Shown: positions 47,121 to 57,934, counted from the stretch's first letter. The stretch is DNA of 64,000 nt from Moraxella sp. (GCA_030525825.1 JAUNDZ010000008.1:1-64000); one strand, 5' to 3'. Numbers and translations are program-made. The notes: generated by a model not told the origin, from the letters alone.

Positions 47121-48746
47121 TTATTTAATAGACCAATCTTTAATCAACCATCCACCCAATGGGTCTTGTAGTGATGATGCTTCAATATTTGTCTTTATCA
47201 AATAATTCTTCGCAGGTACATATAAGAATATCGCTGGATTATCTTTTTGCAAAATGGTTTCTGCCTTATGGTAGAGTTGGTTACGCTCTTCTTCACTGAC
47301 AGCTTTTAACGCTTGGTCTAACACTTGTTCAAACTCTGCACTCTTATATTTGCCTGAGTTATTACCGTTGTTTGCACGAAAAACATTGTAAAAACTAGAT
47401 GGTTCATTATAATCAGCACACCAGCCAGCAAACACAGCATTAAATTTTCCTGAATGGCGTGTATCTAGTAAAGTCTTCCACTCTTGGTTTATAAGACTAA
47501 CATCTACCACACCACCCGATTGCTCTTTTAGCATAGAAGCAATAGCCGCATTAATGCGTTTTGCACCTTCGCCAGTACTATATAAAATTTCAAATTTTAA
47601 TGGGTTGGTAACGCTATAACCTGCATCACCAAGCAATTTCATTGCTTGTTCGGTTATAGCCTTGCTATCCTGCGATGCCCAGCTTGGTTTAATTTCAGTC
47701 ATACCAGATAGCGTTTTTGGTGCAAATTGGTAAGAAGAAATTTCACCTCTTGCTAAAATCTGACCAGTAATAATATCCCTATCAATCATCATAGCTAACG
47801 CTTGACGAACTCTAGGGTCGGTGAATGGTGGCTTAATCGAGTTATACTCAAGATAAAAACTACATAAATTTGAACTAGACTTAGTCTCATCAGGGTGATC
47901 GGACTTAATTTTAGCAAATTGCTCAGAAGGAATGCCTGCTGTAATATCCAGTTCACCTGCTTTATAGCGATTAATTTCATTCGCTCCTTGAATTGGTAAA
48001 AATGAAACCGTTTCAATCTTAGTATTAGCATTATCATAGTAGGCAGTGTTTCTCTCCAAAGTCAGATGGCTATTAACCGTCCATTCTTTGAGTTTATATG
48101 CCCCACTGACGACCAAATTGGCAGGCTCAAGCCACTTATCGCCATGCTGCTCAATCACAGATTTTGGCACAGCATAGGTAACAGGCAGAAGCATCAAATC
48201 AGGCAGATATGGTACAGCCTCATCAAGAGTGATTTCTAGCGTATAATCATCCAGTGCCTTAACACCCAAAGCATCAGGTGCTACTTTGCCTTCGCTCACT
48301 GCTTTAGCATTTTGAACTTTGGCATCGACCAAGTATTCACCATAAGCCGCACCCGTCTTAGGGTCAGTCAGTCTTTGTAAAGCATAGACAAAGTCATGTG
48401 CTGTTAATGGTTCACCATTTGACCATGTCAAACCCTGTCTGATTTTAAAGGTCCATACTTTTTGGTCTCTATTATCCCAACTTTCAGCCGCTGATGGAAT
48501 GGTCTTTCCTGTGGAGTCAGAAGCCGTCAATCCAATAAATAGCTGGCGAATAATATTTGAAGATCCTGTGTCTGAAGACTTCTGAGGATCAAGGGTTGCA
48601 GGTTCACTCCCATTACTGATGGTTAAATGACTCTTAGATTGAGAGGTGGTTGCTCCCTTTAATTCAGTCTTTTCTGCACCACAACCAGCTAGCATAAGCA
48701 TGGTGCTCAACACCATACTGCTAAGAATTTTTGTATGTAATTTCAT
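47121..48746 (-). CDS. oppA: Oligopeptide-binding lipoprotein, OppA type (second copy)
   Basis: 541 residues. Lipobox LAGC (Cys22) tethers it to a membrane facing the periplasm. The SBP_bac_5 landmarks are present: ISNGSEPATLDPQKSSDTGS, TWSNGEPLTAHDFVYALQRL, and DRDIITGQILARG. Such proteins capture peptides for the permease. It is a clear paralogue of the neighbouring copy, though diverged along its length, so the two may prefer different peptides. The SD is GAGAGG, 4 bases before ATG 48746. A 15-bp terminator follows. The stop of copy one is 14 bases upstream. Confidence 0.94.
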   Translation of the reverse strand: MKLHTKILSSMVLSTMLMLAGCGAEKTELKGATTSQSKSHLTISNGSEPATLDPQKSSDTGSSNIIRQLFIGLTASDSTGKTIPSAAESWDNRDQKVWTFKIRQGLTWSNGEPLTAHDFVYALQRLTDPKTGAAYGEYLVDAKVQNAKAVSEGKVAPDALGVKALDDYTLEITLDEAVPYLPDLMLLPVTYAVPKSVIEQHGDKWLEPANLVVSGAYKLKEWTVNSHLTLERNTAYYDNANTKIETVSFLPIQGANEINRYKAGELDITAGIPSEQFAKIKSDHPDETKSSSNLCSFYLEYNSIKPPFTDPRVRQALAMMIDRDIITGQILARGEISSYQFAPKTLSGMTEIKPSWASQDSKAITEQAMKLLGDAGYSVTNPLKFEILYSTGEGAKRINAAIASMLKEQSGGVVDVSLINQEWKTLLDTRHSGKFNAVFAGWCADYNEPSSFYNVFRANNGNNSGKYKSAEFEQVLDQALKAVSEEERNQLYHKAETILQKDNPAIFLYVPAKNYLIKTNIEASSLQDPLGGWLIKDWSIK

Positions 48747-48760
48747 AAAACCTCTCGTTA

Positions 48761-50419
48761 TTAGTGCTTTAAGATTTTTAGGTCTTTAACATGGTATTGA
48801 TTCATTGGGTCTTTTGATGAGAAACCTTGAACATACGGCTTGATTAGGCGTGGCGATACATATTGATAAACAAAGATGCCTGCCGAATCTGCATCAAGCA
48901 TCGCCTCTGCCTTTTCGTAAATGTCAGCACGAGCCGCATCGGTGATGCCTGCTTCAAATGCAGTATCTAGCAGCTGGTCAAAGGCTGGGTTATTGTATTT
49001 ACCGTTGTTGTTTGAGTCGGTCGAACGAAGCGTATTCAAGAAAGTTGATTGCTCATTGTAGTCAGCACACCAGGCGCCACGAGCTAGGTCGTGTTTTTGA
49101 TTGCGGCGAGTATCCAGATAGGTTTTCCACTCTTGGTTGTTCAATGATACATCAACAAAGCCCAAGCTGTCTTTCCAGAACGATGCTACCGCTACCGCCA
49201 ATGTCTTATGCTGCTCATTGGTATTGTATAGCAATTCAAATTTCAGCGGATTAGACTCGTTATAGCCTGCTTCATTGAGTAGACGCTTGGCTTCTTCGGT
49301 ACGCTTAGCATCATCCCAGCTCTTCCACTCTGGTGCATAAGACTTGGCACCATTGATGGCTTCTGGCGTGAATTGGTAAGCAGGTGTTTGACCTTGCCTT
49401 AAGATGCTGTCTGTGATGGTATCACGACGCATGGTCAAAGACAATGCCTTACGCACACGAGCATCGTTAAACGGTGCTTTGGTGTGGTTAAATTCGTAGT
49501 AATAGGTACACAATCTAGGCTGTACAACAACTTGGTCGCCTAGCTCTTTTTTCAGCTGTTCAAACTGCGTCGGTGGAATTGACGAAGCAGTAATATCTAC
49601 CTCACCTGCCTTAAAGCGTTGGACATCCACCGTATCTTGTGGAATGGCTAGGAAAGTTACTTCATTAATGGTGGTTTTGGCATCATCGAAATAGCTTGGG
49701 CTGCGTTTTAGTACGATACGCTCGTTCACACGCCAATCTTGTAGGATGTAAGGACCATTACCCACAAAATTACCCACATTCGTCCATTTGTCGCCCAGCG
49801 TCTCTACGGTTTTTTGATGCACAGGTTTCACCGAAGTGTGCATCATCGCATCAGGGAAGTATGGCGTTGGTTGGGTTAGGGTAACTTTTAAGGTTTTATC
49901 ATCGATCGCTTCTACACCCAAGGTATCGGGCTTGGCTTTGCCATCAACGATTGCTTCGGCATTTAGCACTTTTAGACCTGCCAAATAAGTGGCATAAGGC
50001 GATGCAGTCGCAGGGTCCACCACACGGCGGAAGCTATATACGAAGTCGTGTGCTGTTACAGGTTCGCCATTTGACCAGTTGGCATCACGCAGTTTGAAAA
50101 TCCAAACTTTATTATCTTCAGATGACCACTCCAATGCCATGCCTGGCACAGTCTTGCCGTCTGCATCGGTAGAAGTTAGACCAACCAACATTTGGCGAAT
50201 TAGGTCAGACTCTGGCACACCAGAAACCTTGTGCGGATCCAGTGATTCAGGCTCTGCACTGTTGTTGATGGTGATTTTTTGCTCTGCGGCAAGCTCATCT
50301 GTTTTTTCGTTGGTGGCTGGTGCTTGAGCGTCCTTAGGCTTATCCTCTCCACCGCAACCTGCCAGTGCCAGCATACCAATCGCTACCATGCTTGCCAATA
50401 ATGGTGTTTTTAACTTCAT
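48761..50419 (-). CDS. oppA: Oligopeptide-binding lipoprotein, OppA type (first copy)
   Basis: 552 residues. Lipobox LAGC (Cys22), then an Ala/Pro/Asp/Lys linker, then SBP_bac_5 marks INNSAEPESLDPHKVSGVPE and NWSNGEPVTAHDFVYSFRRV. It shares the layout of the second copy, from which it has clearly diverged; a tandem duplication is the simplest origin. SD AGAGGAG is 7 bases before ATG 50419, the best ribosome site of the unit, fitting a need for more binding protein than permease. It follows the prolyl oligopeptidase gene by 118 bases. Confidence 0.95.
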   Translation of the reverse strand: MKLKTPLLASMVAIGMLALAGCGGEDKPKDAQAPATNEKTDELAAEQKITINNSAEPESLDPHKVSGVPESDLIRQMLVGLTSTDADGKTVPGMALEWSSEDNKVWIFKLRDANWSNGEPVTAHDFVYSFRRVVDPATASPYATYLAGLKVLNAEAIVDGKAKPDTLGVEAIDDKTLKVTLTQPTPYFPDAMMHTSVKPVHQKTVETLGDKWTNVGNFVGNGPYILQDWRVNERIVLKRSPSYFDDAKTTINEVTFLAIPQDTVDVQRFKAGEVDITASSIPPTQFEQLKKELGDQVVVQPRLCTYYYEFNHTKAPFNDARVRKALSLTMRRDTITDSILRQGQTPAYQFTPEAINGAKSYAPEWKSWDDAKRTEEAKRLLNEAGYNESNPLKFELLYNTNEQHKTLAVAVASFWKDSLGFVDVSLNNQEWKTYLDTRRNQKHDLARGAWCADYNEQSTFLNTLRSTDSNNNGKYNNPAFDQLLDTAFEAGITDAARADIYEKAEAMLDADSAGIFVYQYVSPRLIKPYVQGFSSKDPMNQYHVKDLKILKH

Positions 50420-50537
50420 CGTACTACTCCTCTGTGATGATATTTAATATATTAGCAACATTCATTGTACAATTAGATAACCAAAATAACAACCCATTTA
50501 TACAAATAAGATTGCTATTTTGGTCAAATACGGTTAA

Positions 50538-53120
50538 TCAATCACTTTTTAACCAATTTTCGCTTTTTACAGCATCTGTGGTGGGACGCTCGACCACAGG
50601 CACAGATTTGATGCCCATCTCATCAAAGGAGAATGCGACAGTATAAGTGGCGTACTCTTTGATTTGGCGAGGCGTTCTTTGACCGTGCCCTTGCACCTCA
50701 TCGACAAACAAATAGGTGGGGTTATCACAGCTTTGATGCTCTTGTAGGGCAGCTGCAAACTTATATGAGTGGAACGGCAGCACCCTGTCATCACGCTTAG
50801 AAGTCGTTACCAGCGTGGATGGATAACATATGCCTGCTTTGACATTATGATAAGGCGAGTAGGATTTTAGGTAATCGTACATCGCTTTGCTGTCATAGGC
50901 GGAGCCATACTCATTATCCCATCTGCCTGCATAGTATTTATAATCATGGCGGAACATATCAAGCACACCCACCGATGGGATTGCCACACGATACTTAGAA
51001 GGCGTTAGGGTCATCGCTGCTCCGACCAATAAGCCACCGTTTGAGCCGCCACTAATCGCCAAATATTGAGGCGATGTGTAGCCTTTGGCAAACAGATAAT
51101 CAGCCGCCGACTCAAAGTCATCAAAGACATTCATCTTGTTTTTGAGCATACCATCTTTGTGCCACGCCTCGCCATACTCTGCCCCACCTCTTAGGTGTAC
51201 CATTGCAAAGACACCACCATGCTCAAGCCATGTGCCATAGCGAGGGGCAAATTTGGTCTCCATATCCGCCGTAAAGCCACCATAGCCAAACATTAAGGTT
51301 GGGTTTTTGCCGTTTAATACCGTGCCTTTTTTGTAGGTGATGGTCATCGGAACTTCGGTACCATCTTTGGAGCGGTATTTGATGAGTTCGCTGGTGTACT
51401 CTTTGTCATTAAAAGGATACAAATCACGGCGGCGTATGTCTATAAATTCATCTTTGGCGATGCTGTATTTATAGACGGTGCGAGGCATGCCAAAGTTTTC
51501 ATAGCGAAACGACACATAGCTACCCTCATCTGCTTTGATATTGTCGCTGGTGCTGGCTGCCTTGTTGGTCGCACCACCGCCTGCCACATAGCCAAACAAG
51601 TTATCGGCAAAACCTGTGGGCGCAGGCGTTAAGTCTTTTAGGACTTTGCCTGTCATGTCGGTTAAGACGACACGAGACTGACCGTCTTTTTTGTAGTTGA
51701 TGATAAAGTAACCCTCGCCCTCAGGGTGATAAGCCGCCTCGATGATGCGGTCATAATTTGGGTTGACAGGGACGACCACTTCTCGTTTTTTTAGATTATC
51801 CAAATTGGTTTTGATAATCTCGCCACGCTGGTCGTCATTTTCGCCAGAGACAATCCACAAATCTCTGGTCTCCTCGTCCAAATGTACAAACTTAGATGCC
51901 ATATAAAACGACCAACCGCCACGGTTTTTATCGGTAACTCGCTTATCGTGAGGGCGATAGTATTTGCCTGTTTTTAGGTCTTTGATGATGATAGCGTTTT
52001 CCATAGAGCCATAAGAATTGACCATCACCAAATAGCGGTTGTCTTTGCCCAGTAGCCAAGGAGCGGCAAAGCTTGGTGCATCGATGTGGCTTGTAGCAAC
52101 CTCGATGGGGTCAATGGGTCGCTTGGAGCCGACCGTATGACGATACACTTCACTGCGATGGTCTTTGGAGGTACTATACAGCACGGTGTCATCACTAATC
52201 CAAGCTGCTGCATAGACAGGGTTTGTGATGTATTGACCTGCAAGACGCTTGGTAACTTCTTTACCTGTCATGCTATCAAAGACATAAAAATAAGTCAGGT
52301 CAGCGTCCGCCTCGCCTGTGGACAGATAGATACCAAAATAGCTGCCCTCAGTGCTGACATAAAAGTCGCCCTTAGCATCACGCAGACCACGCTCAAGGTC
52401 GGTCTCACGCCACAGTTCATGCACCTGACCCGCCTCGTCGATACGCTCTACTCGCTTATAGCCGTCTGTGCCACGATAAAAATGTAGCTCGCCAATCTTA
52501 GGTTTTTTGACCCGTCTGATGGTATGTTCGTAGTCGTATAGACTTGCGGTGTTCTGCTCCACCACAGGCAAGATTGGGATATTTCTTAGGTGATTCATGG
52601 TGGCACTGTGCTGAGCATCCACCCATGCAGTAACCTCGCTTTTGGTCGGATTTGGATTGACCTTTTGTAAGGATTTGGTGGTGCGGTCATCCAACTGGTT
52701 ATTTGGACGGTCATTTTCTAGGCGAGTGCCGATGAAGTTACGCTGTCTGTCCGCCTCTGTCTCGTACAGATGTTCGTGGCTGATTTGGTCGATGTTTTCA
52801 AGCCAGCGATACTTATCGTAGACCTTTTCGCCAAAATGGTTGTCCACACCATCATCGGGCATGGCACGCTCATTTTGTAAAGTTACAGTCCTAGAGCTGA
52901 TGGCACCGTCGCTACTGACCAAATGGCTTGGACGACCAAACTCACCTGTTCTAAAAATATCTTTTTTGACGCTATGTTCTCTGGTGGCAGGATAGCTGTG
53001 TTTGGTGTTTTGGGGAATGATGGTCGATTCTTGAGTATCTGTGGCAAAGCTTGGCTGGGCGGTCAGATACATGACAGATACCACCGCCATCGCTAAGTTT
53101 GCTTTTTTTGTGATGTTCAT
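50538..53120 (-). CDS. Exported prolyl oligopeptidase-family serine peptidase (S9A)
   Basis: 860 residues. A signal peptide (about 1-28, ending PSFAT) sends it to the periplasm. An N-terminal extra region and a beta-propeller (about 90-560) come before the alpha/beta-hydrolase. Catalytic Ser is in GGSNGGLL (about 690), Asp in KRDDRVLP (about 777) and His in VQGHGQ (about 810). S9A enzymes cut short peptides after Pro. ATG 53120 is used with GGAA upstream; TTG 53123 is the alternative. The oppA genes follow on the same strand, so it may trim peptides before uptake. Confidence 0.92.
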   Translation of the reverse strand: MNITKKANLAMAVVSVMYLTAQPSFATDTQESTIIPQNTKHSYPATREHSVKKDIFRTGEFGRPSHLVSSDGAISSRTVTLQNERAMPDDGVDNHFGEKVYDKYRWLENIDQISHEHLYETEADRQRNFIGTRLENDRPNNQLDDRTTKSLQKVNPNPTKSEVTAWVDAQHSATMNHLRNIPILPVVEQNTASLYDYEHTIRRVKKPKIGELHFYRGTDGYKRVERIDEAGQVHELWRETDLERGLRDAKGDFYVSTEGSYFGIYLSTGEADADLTYFYVFDSMTGKEVTKRLAGQYITNPVYAAAWISDDTVLYSTSKDHRSEVYRHTVGSKRPIDPIEVATSHIDAPSFAAPWLLGKDNRYLVMVNSYGSMENAIIIKDLKTGKYYRPHDKRVTDKNRGGWSFYMASKFVHLDEETRDLWIVSGENDDQRGEIIKTNLDNLKKREVVVPVNPNYDRIIEAAYHPEGEGYFIINYKKDGQSRVVLTDMTGKVLKDLTPAPTGFADNLFGYVAGGGATNKAASTSDNIKADEGSYVSFRYENFGMPRTVYKYSIAKDEFIDIRRRDLYPFNDKEYTSELIKYRSKDGTEVPMTITYKKGTVLNGKNPTLMFGYGGFTADMETKFAPRYGTWLEHGGVFAMVHLRGGAEYGEAWHKDGMLKNKMNVFDDFESAADYLFAKGYTSPQYLAISGGSNGGLLVGAAMTLTPSKYRVAIPSVGVLDMFRHDYKYYAGRWDNEYGSAYDSKAMYDYLKSYSPYHNVKAGICYPSTLVTTSKRDDRVLPFHSYKFAAALQEHQSCDNPTYLFVDEVQGHGQRTPRQIKEYATYTVAFSFDEMGIKSVPVVERPTTDAVKSENWLKSD

Positions 53121-53164
53121 CAATGCTGTTCCTTATGGATTGATGCCTTAAAATTAAACAAAAC

Positions 53165-53193
53165 TTGCTCACCCCCTAGCTAGGGGGCAGCAA
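53165..53193 (-). terminator. Palindromic hairpin after the porin gene
   Basis: A 16-bp perfect palindrome CCCCCTAGCTAGGGGG lies inside TTGCT...AGCAA arms. The minus-strand reading continues GTTTTGTTTAATTTT, as expected for the terminator of the porin gene. Confidence 0.72.
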
Positions 53194-53215
53194 ATAAACG
53201 AAATCTAAATCAGCC

Positions 53216-54367
53216 TTAGAATGTCAAAGACACACCCAAACGATAAGCGGTGTCCTCATAAGTTGCATGGTCTGTGCCATCCACCTTGCCGACAATCTCA
53301 TCTTTTTGGATTTGACCATAGACACGCACATTATCACGCACATAGTAGTCGCCACGCACATAGGCACGCTTTTCGGTCATCTTATCATATAAGAAAGTGG
53401 TTCTTAGGTCGGCAGAAAGCCCTCTGTTAGTGGCATCACGAGTTAAGCGAGAGATGATGTCAGCAGAAGTTACGCCTGCTTGACGGGTGGTATCTGCCTT
53501 ACGCTCGCCATAGCCTGCCACTAGGTTAAATTTGGGGCTAACTTCATAGCCAAGTTTGGCACCCCAGTAGTCTGCCTCAGATTTGGCAATGCGACTGCTG
53601 TTCATGTCAGCCTTTAACAGACCGATGTCCCCTGCCGCCAAAAACTTACCAGCACGATACTCCACAGAACCTGCCAGACCCTCTTTTTCGACAGGCACAC
53701 GCACACTAGACTCATTGGCTTTGCTGTTTGTATAACCCCCAGCCAAACGGATATTTTGTTCTCCTGCCAGCGGAATGTTATAGCTGGCTGAAAAACCAAA
53801 ACCCTCAGTCTTCGCACTACTTTCATTACGGACATCGGTCGATGATGGGAACAAATAGTAAGCACTGGTGTGTAGGTTTGGCGTGCCATAATAATCAAGG
53901 CGCAAAGTCTGCTCGCCAAATACATCTAGCGGCGTGAGCGTCCCAGTACGAGTTACATAGCCTGTATGCAGGTACTGACGACCCAAGCTAATGGCACCGA
54001 CATTCAGCTTATCAAATGAGATATTGGCAGAGTTTAGATAAGCACCGCTGTTACCGCTTGAGTAACCCATGCCAACCGTCCCTGTAACACGCCAGTCATT
54101 GCCAAGCTCTTGTGAGCCACGAAAATCAATCCAAGACGCCCCACGCTCAGGAAACAGGCGAACACGCTCGTCGCTTAAATCCTCATAGATGGCAGATAAC
54201 GCACCTGCTTGTCCTTTGGCGTCTGCTTTATTGCTCTCTAAGTAGAGATTTACCTCGCCATTGATGTCGAAGCTAAGCCCATCTTTTTCATACAGATTAT
54301 AGATGGCGTGGCTGTAGGTGCTGGCAAGTAGAGTGGCGATGCCTAATGTTAGTGCGTGTAGTTTCAT
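53216..54367 (-). CDS. Outer-membrane porin
   Basis: 383 residues. Signal peptide about 1-21 (ATLLASTYSHA). The mature part starts IYNLYEKDGLSFDINGEVNLYLE, like neisserial and other gram-negative porins, and shows regular amphipathic strands and a final GVSLTF. LNVGAISLGRQYL near residue 125 fits the constriction region. It probably lets small hydrophilic solutes through. SD GGAG is 6 bases before ATG 54367. It follows the other barrel gene by 21 bases, so they form one unit. Confidence 0.87.
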   Translation of the reverse strand: MKLHALTLGIATLLASTYSHAIYNLYEKDGLSFDINGEVNLYLESNKADAKGQAGALSAIYEDLSDERVRLFPERGASWIDFRGSQELGNDWRVTGTVGMGYSSGNSGAYLNSANISFDKLNVGAISLGRQYLHTGYVTRTGTLTPLDVFGEQTLRLDYYGTPNLHTSAYYLFPSSTDVRNESSAKTEGFGFSASYNIPLAGEQNIRLAGGYTNSKANESSVRVPVEKEGLAGSVEYRAGKFLAAGDIGLLKADMNSSRIAKSEADYWGAKLGYEVSPKFNLVAGYGERKADTTRQAGVTSADIISRLTRDATNRGLSADLRTTFLYDKMTEKRAYVRGDYYVRDNVRVYGQIQKDEIVGKVDGTDHATYEDTAYRLGVSLTF

Positions 54368-54388
54368 ACAAATCTCCTGATTGTTGTT

Positions 54389-55705
54389 TTAAAATGAAAA
54401 GGTTGTGCCGATAGAGTAGCTTTTGCCTTTTTCTTTGGCAAAGTCGCCATCGGTCAGCGTATAGGTGCTGTTGTCATGCTCGGCTCTGGCATTAAAGGAC
54501 AGATTGCTGTTATAAGCATAGCTTAGTCTTACGCCATAGACATCTTTTTTGATGCTCTTAAACAGCTGACGCTCATCAAGCGGGTCTTGATAGCGATTAA
54601 GTGCAGTGCGAATGAGCGTTTGGGAGTTTAGGGTAACGCCATCGACTTCTTGGGATTTGGTCTTTTCTTGACCATAATAGACCGAGCCTGTCAGACGAGG
54701 TGTAAAGTCATAGCTGACACGCACGCCCATTGTGTTGGTCTTGGCATCCTTGATGATGTTGCTGCGAAAATCAGACTTAGACTGACCACCGTCCAGACGA
54801 AGCGTCCAGTCATCATAGTCATATCTTAGACCCAAAAGCCACGCATCCTTATCTCTAGCAACCGAATTTGACTCAATGTCATTATCTCGCTCGCTTTTGG
54901 TGTAGCCCGCTCTTAGACTAAGGTTATGGCGTAATCCCAAAGAGTGTCTGTAAGTGGCGGTCGCTCCATAGCCTTGCTTGATGGCCCTGTCAAGCGAGCG
55001 AGGGTCTGACACATCAGAAAACGCATAATAACCACCCAAAGTTACATTAGGAATATAGGTATATTCTGCTGAGATGGCACTGCCTGCTTGGGAATCTAGC
55101 GGATTAAAAGTGCTGGTGGTAGCAACCGAATCAGTGGGCAGATAACCATTAGCAATGAAATTGAGCGAGCCATAATCATTATGACGAAGCATGATGTCGC
55201 CCACATACAAAAAATCGCTGCTGCGGTCATAAATGGTCGCAAGCGTGGTGTATAGCGTGGTTTTGTTATTGATGTTTTGCCCAATGCTAAAACCCACATC
55301 AGCGGTATTCACGCCATTCATACGCAGTCTCTCATCCCTTAGCGACTGGTTTTTACGAGCGATGACCTTTTCGGGGGTATCGGCAAACTCCAAGATGGGA
55401 TATGGCTGACCTGTGGTGGGGTTGATGACAAAATTGCCAGATGGGTCGGTAACAAACAGCGGATTACCTTGAGGATCTTTGGTGTGCTGCACCATCGCCC
55501 ATGGGTCATTACCCAGATAGCTAAATTCCTCTGATGTGGTGGAAAGGCTTGGCGACACTCTGACACGAGCATCAAATAAAGTACCACCATTATTAAACGC
55601 TCGCTCAAGCGAGACAGCGTGTGCTGATGAACCAAACGCTCCAATCATCATCGCACCACCAAGTAGCAGCAAAGAAGATGGAGATGAAACAAAGTTTTTT
55701 GTCAT
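54389..55705 (-). CDS. Outer-membrane beta-barrel protein, probable porin
   Basis: 438 residues. A signal peptide of about 30 residues ends SSAHAVS. The mature protein has many alternating strands with aromatic ends (GYYAFSDVS, GLRYDYDDWTLRLDGG) and closes with the barrel mark SIGTTFSF. About 100 residues at the start (TKDPQGNPLFVTDPSG) are not strand-like and may be a plug or lid. I cannot name the family. It is first in the unit with the second barrel, upstream of the peptidase and opp genes. Confidence 0.8.
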   Translation of the reverse strand: MTKNFVSSPSSLLLLGGAMMIGAFGSSAHAVSLERAFNNGGTLFDARVRVSPSLSTTSEEFSYLGNDPWAMVQHTKDPQGNPLFVTDPSGNFVINPTTGQPYPILEFADTPEKVIARKNQSLRDERLRMNGVNTADVGFSIGQNINNKTTLYTTLATIYDRSSDFLYVGDIMLRHNDYGSLNFIANGYLPTDSVATTSTFNPLDSQAGSAISAEYTYIPNVTLGGYYAFSDVSDPRSLDRAIKQGYGATATYRHSLGLRHNLSLRAGYTKSERDNDIESNSVARDKDAWLLGLRYDYDDWTLRLDGGQSKSDFRSNIIKDAKTNTMGVRVSYDFTPRLTGSVYYGQEKTKSQEVDGVTLNSQTLIRTALNRYQDPLDERQLFKSIKKDVYGVRLSYAYNSNLSFNARAEHDNSTYTLTDGDFAKEKGKSYSIGTTFSF

Positions 55706-56137
55706 TTAGGTATTTTCCTTAATCAATCCTAATATTTGATAATCGCCAGCAAGGCAGCGTATCGAAAGCGTACAATAATCGAAAAAATACAAAAAAGCAA
55801 CCAAAATATTTCAATATTGTTAAAAAATATAATTTATTGTTATCATTGATAAATAAATGGATAAACCTATGAATAATATAGAATATTTTTTGATGATAAC
55901 GACTATCATTTATAAAAAAATCCACACTTTAATCATTGGAATTACCAACCATATTTCTAAAAAGTTTCCAATTTGTAACCATCATTAAAAAGATTTAAAA
56001 CGCTTAATTTGATAAATTTTTATCAATTTCACATTTTTTAATAAATTTATGATTAACTTTTTAATCTATTTTTGTTACAATCTCAAAAATCTATTTGTTG
56101 GATTTATAAATCATTATTTCTTTAAGGCAATTTATTT
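55706..56137. other. Divergent AT-rich control region
   Basis: 432 bases with no gene, AT-rich throughout. It serves the barrel-porin unit leftward and aspS rightward. Only the aspS promoter candidate at 56053-56081 stands out. Confidence 0.55.
56053..56081 (+). promoter_or_regulatory. Candidate aspS promoter
   Basis: TTAACT at 56053-56058 and TACAAT at 56076-56081, exactly 17 bases apart, 56 bases before the aspS start. Consensus match only, in AT-rich DNA. Confidence 0.4.
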
Positions 56138-57934
56138 ATGATGCGTAGTCATTATTGCGGTCTTGTTACCGAAGAACTCATCGACCAAACCATCACCATC
56201 GCAGGCTGGGTGCATCGTCGTCGCGACCACGGTGGCGTTATTTTCCTAGACATGCGAGACCGTGAAGGTCTGCTACAAGTCGTGATTGACCCAGACACCC
56301 CAGAAGCCTTTGCTACAGCTGACTCGGCTCGTTCTGAATACCTACTAAAAATCACAGGTCGTGTTCGCCGCCGCTATGAAGGCACCGAGAACAACAACAT
56401 GACCAGCGGTCAAGTGGAGCTGCTTGGTAAAGAAATCGAACTGCTTGCCAAAGCGGACACCCCGCCATTCCCATTGAACGATGACAACATCAATGTATCA
56501 GAAGAATTGCGTCTAAAATATCGCTTCTTGGACATTCGTCGCCCAGAGATGCTAGATCGTCTGCGTTTTCGCTCAAAAGTTACCAACCTAATCCGTAACT
56601 ACCTAGACGAGCATGGTTTCTTAGATGTTGAAACACCGATTCTAACTCGTGCCACCCCAGAAGGAGCAAGGGACTATCTGGTACCCAGCCGTGTGTCTAA
56701 TGGCGAGTTTTATGCCCTGCCACAGTCGCCACAGCTATTTAAACAGCTGCTTATGGTCGGCGGTATTGACCGCTACTACCAAATTGCCAAATGCTTCCGT
56801 GATGAAGATTTGCGTGCTGACCGTCAGCCAGAATTTACCCAGATTGACATCGAGACTTCATTTCTAGATGACAATGACATCATGGACTTGATGGAAGGCA
56901 TGACGGTTAAGCTGTTTGATGAGCTTTTGGGCGTGAAGTTTGATAAATTCATCCGTATGCCGTATTCAGAAGCGATGCGTGATTATGCATCTGACAAGCC
57001 CGACTTGCGTATTCCTTTAAAGCTCATCGATGTCGCTGACATCATGCAAAATGTTGAATTCAAGGTATTCTCAACGCCTGCCCAAGACCCCAAAGGTCGT
57101 GTGGTCGCCCTACGAGTGCCAAACGGTGCCGAAATTAGCCGTAAGCAAATCGACGACTACACCAAATTCGTCGGCATCTACGGTGCTAAGGGTCTTGCCT
57201 ACATCAAAGTCAATGATGCCAGCAACATCAATAACGGTGTGAATAAAGAATCAGGACTACAATCACCCATCATCAAGAACATGACTGATGAAGTGTTGGT
57301 TGAGCTGATTGAACGCACGGGTGCCAAATCTGGCGACTTGATTTTCTTTGGTGCGGACAAAGCCAAAGTAGTCAATGATGCAATGGGTGCATTGCGTGTC
57401 AAGCTGGGTCATGACCTAAATCTACTGACTTGTGAATGGGCACCGCTGTGGGTGGTGGATTTCCCAATGTTTGAAGAGACTGATGATGGCAAATGGACTT
57501 CGGTTCACCATCCATTCACTCTACCCAAATCAAGCGTTGAAGAAGTCAAGAGCAACCCTGGTGAAGCTCTATCTGTCGCCTACGACATGGTACTAAATGG
57601 CACCGAGATTGGCGGTGGTTCACTGCGTATCTACACGCTAGAAATGCAAAAAGCCATCTTTGAAGCACTGGGCATCGGCGAAGAAGAAGCCGAAGAGAAA
57701 TTCAGCTTCCTACTCAACGCCCTAAAATACGGTGCACCGCCACACGGTGGCTTGGCGTTCGGTCTTGACCGTCTTATTATGCTGATGACTGGCTCATCAT
57801 CGATTCGTGATGTCATCGCATTTCCTAAGACTAAGACTGCCGAATGTCCGCTTACCCAAGCCCCTGCTGCTGTGGACAACAAGCAGCTGCGTGAGCTGGG
57901 CCTGCGTATCCGTGAAAAACAAAGTGCAGAATAA
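56138..57934 (+). CDS. aspS: Aspartate--tRNA ligase
   Basis: 598 residues, normal for a bacterial AspRS. The anticodon-binding OB domain opens with HYCGLVTEE and [20 protein letters not shown]. Class II motif 2 is seen as [19 protein letters not shown] and motif 3 as [15 protein letters not shown]. The bacterial GAD insertion occupies the middle (about 300-420). It charges tRNA with aspartate; whether it also charges tRNA-Asn cannot be decided here. ATG 56138 fits SD AAGG better than the adjacent ATG. The acyltransferase gene begins 12 bases after the stop. Confidence 0.97.
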   Translation: MMRSHYCGLVTEELIDQTITIAGWVHRRRDHGGVIFLDMRDREGLLQVVIDPDTPEAFATADSARSEYLLKITGRVRRRYEGTENNNMTSGQVELLGKEIELLAKADTPPFPLNDDNINVSEELRLKYRFLDIRRPEMLDRLRFRSKVTNLIRNYLDEHGFLDVETPILTRATPEGARDYLVPSRVSNGEFYALPQSPQLFKQLLMVGGIDRYYQIAKCFRDEDLRADRQPEFTQIDIETSFLDDNDIMDLMEGMTVKLFDELLGVKFDKFIRMPYSEAMRDYASDKPDLRIPLKLIDVADIMQNVEFKVFSTPAQDPKGRVVALRVPNGAEISRKQIDDYTKFVGIYGAKGLAYIKVNDASNINNGVNKESGLQSPIIKNMTDEVLVELIERTGAKSGDLIFFGADKAKVVNDAMGALRVKLGHDLNLLTCEWAPLWVVDFPMFEETDDGKWTSVHHPFTLPKSSVEEVKSNPGEALSVAYDMVLNGTEIGGGSLRIYTLEMQKAIFEALGIGEEEAEEKFSFLLNALKYGAPPHGGLAFGLDRLIMLMTGSSSIRDVIAFPKTKTAECPLTQAPAAVDNKQLRELGLRIREKQSAE

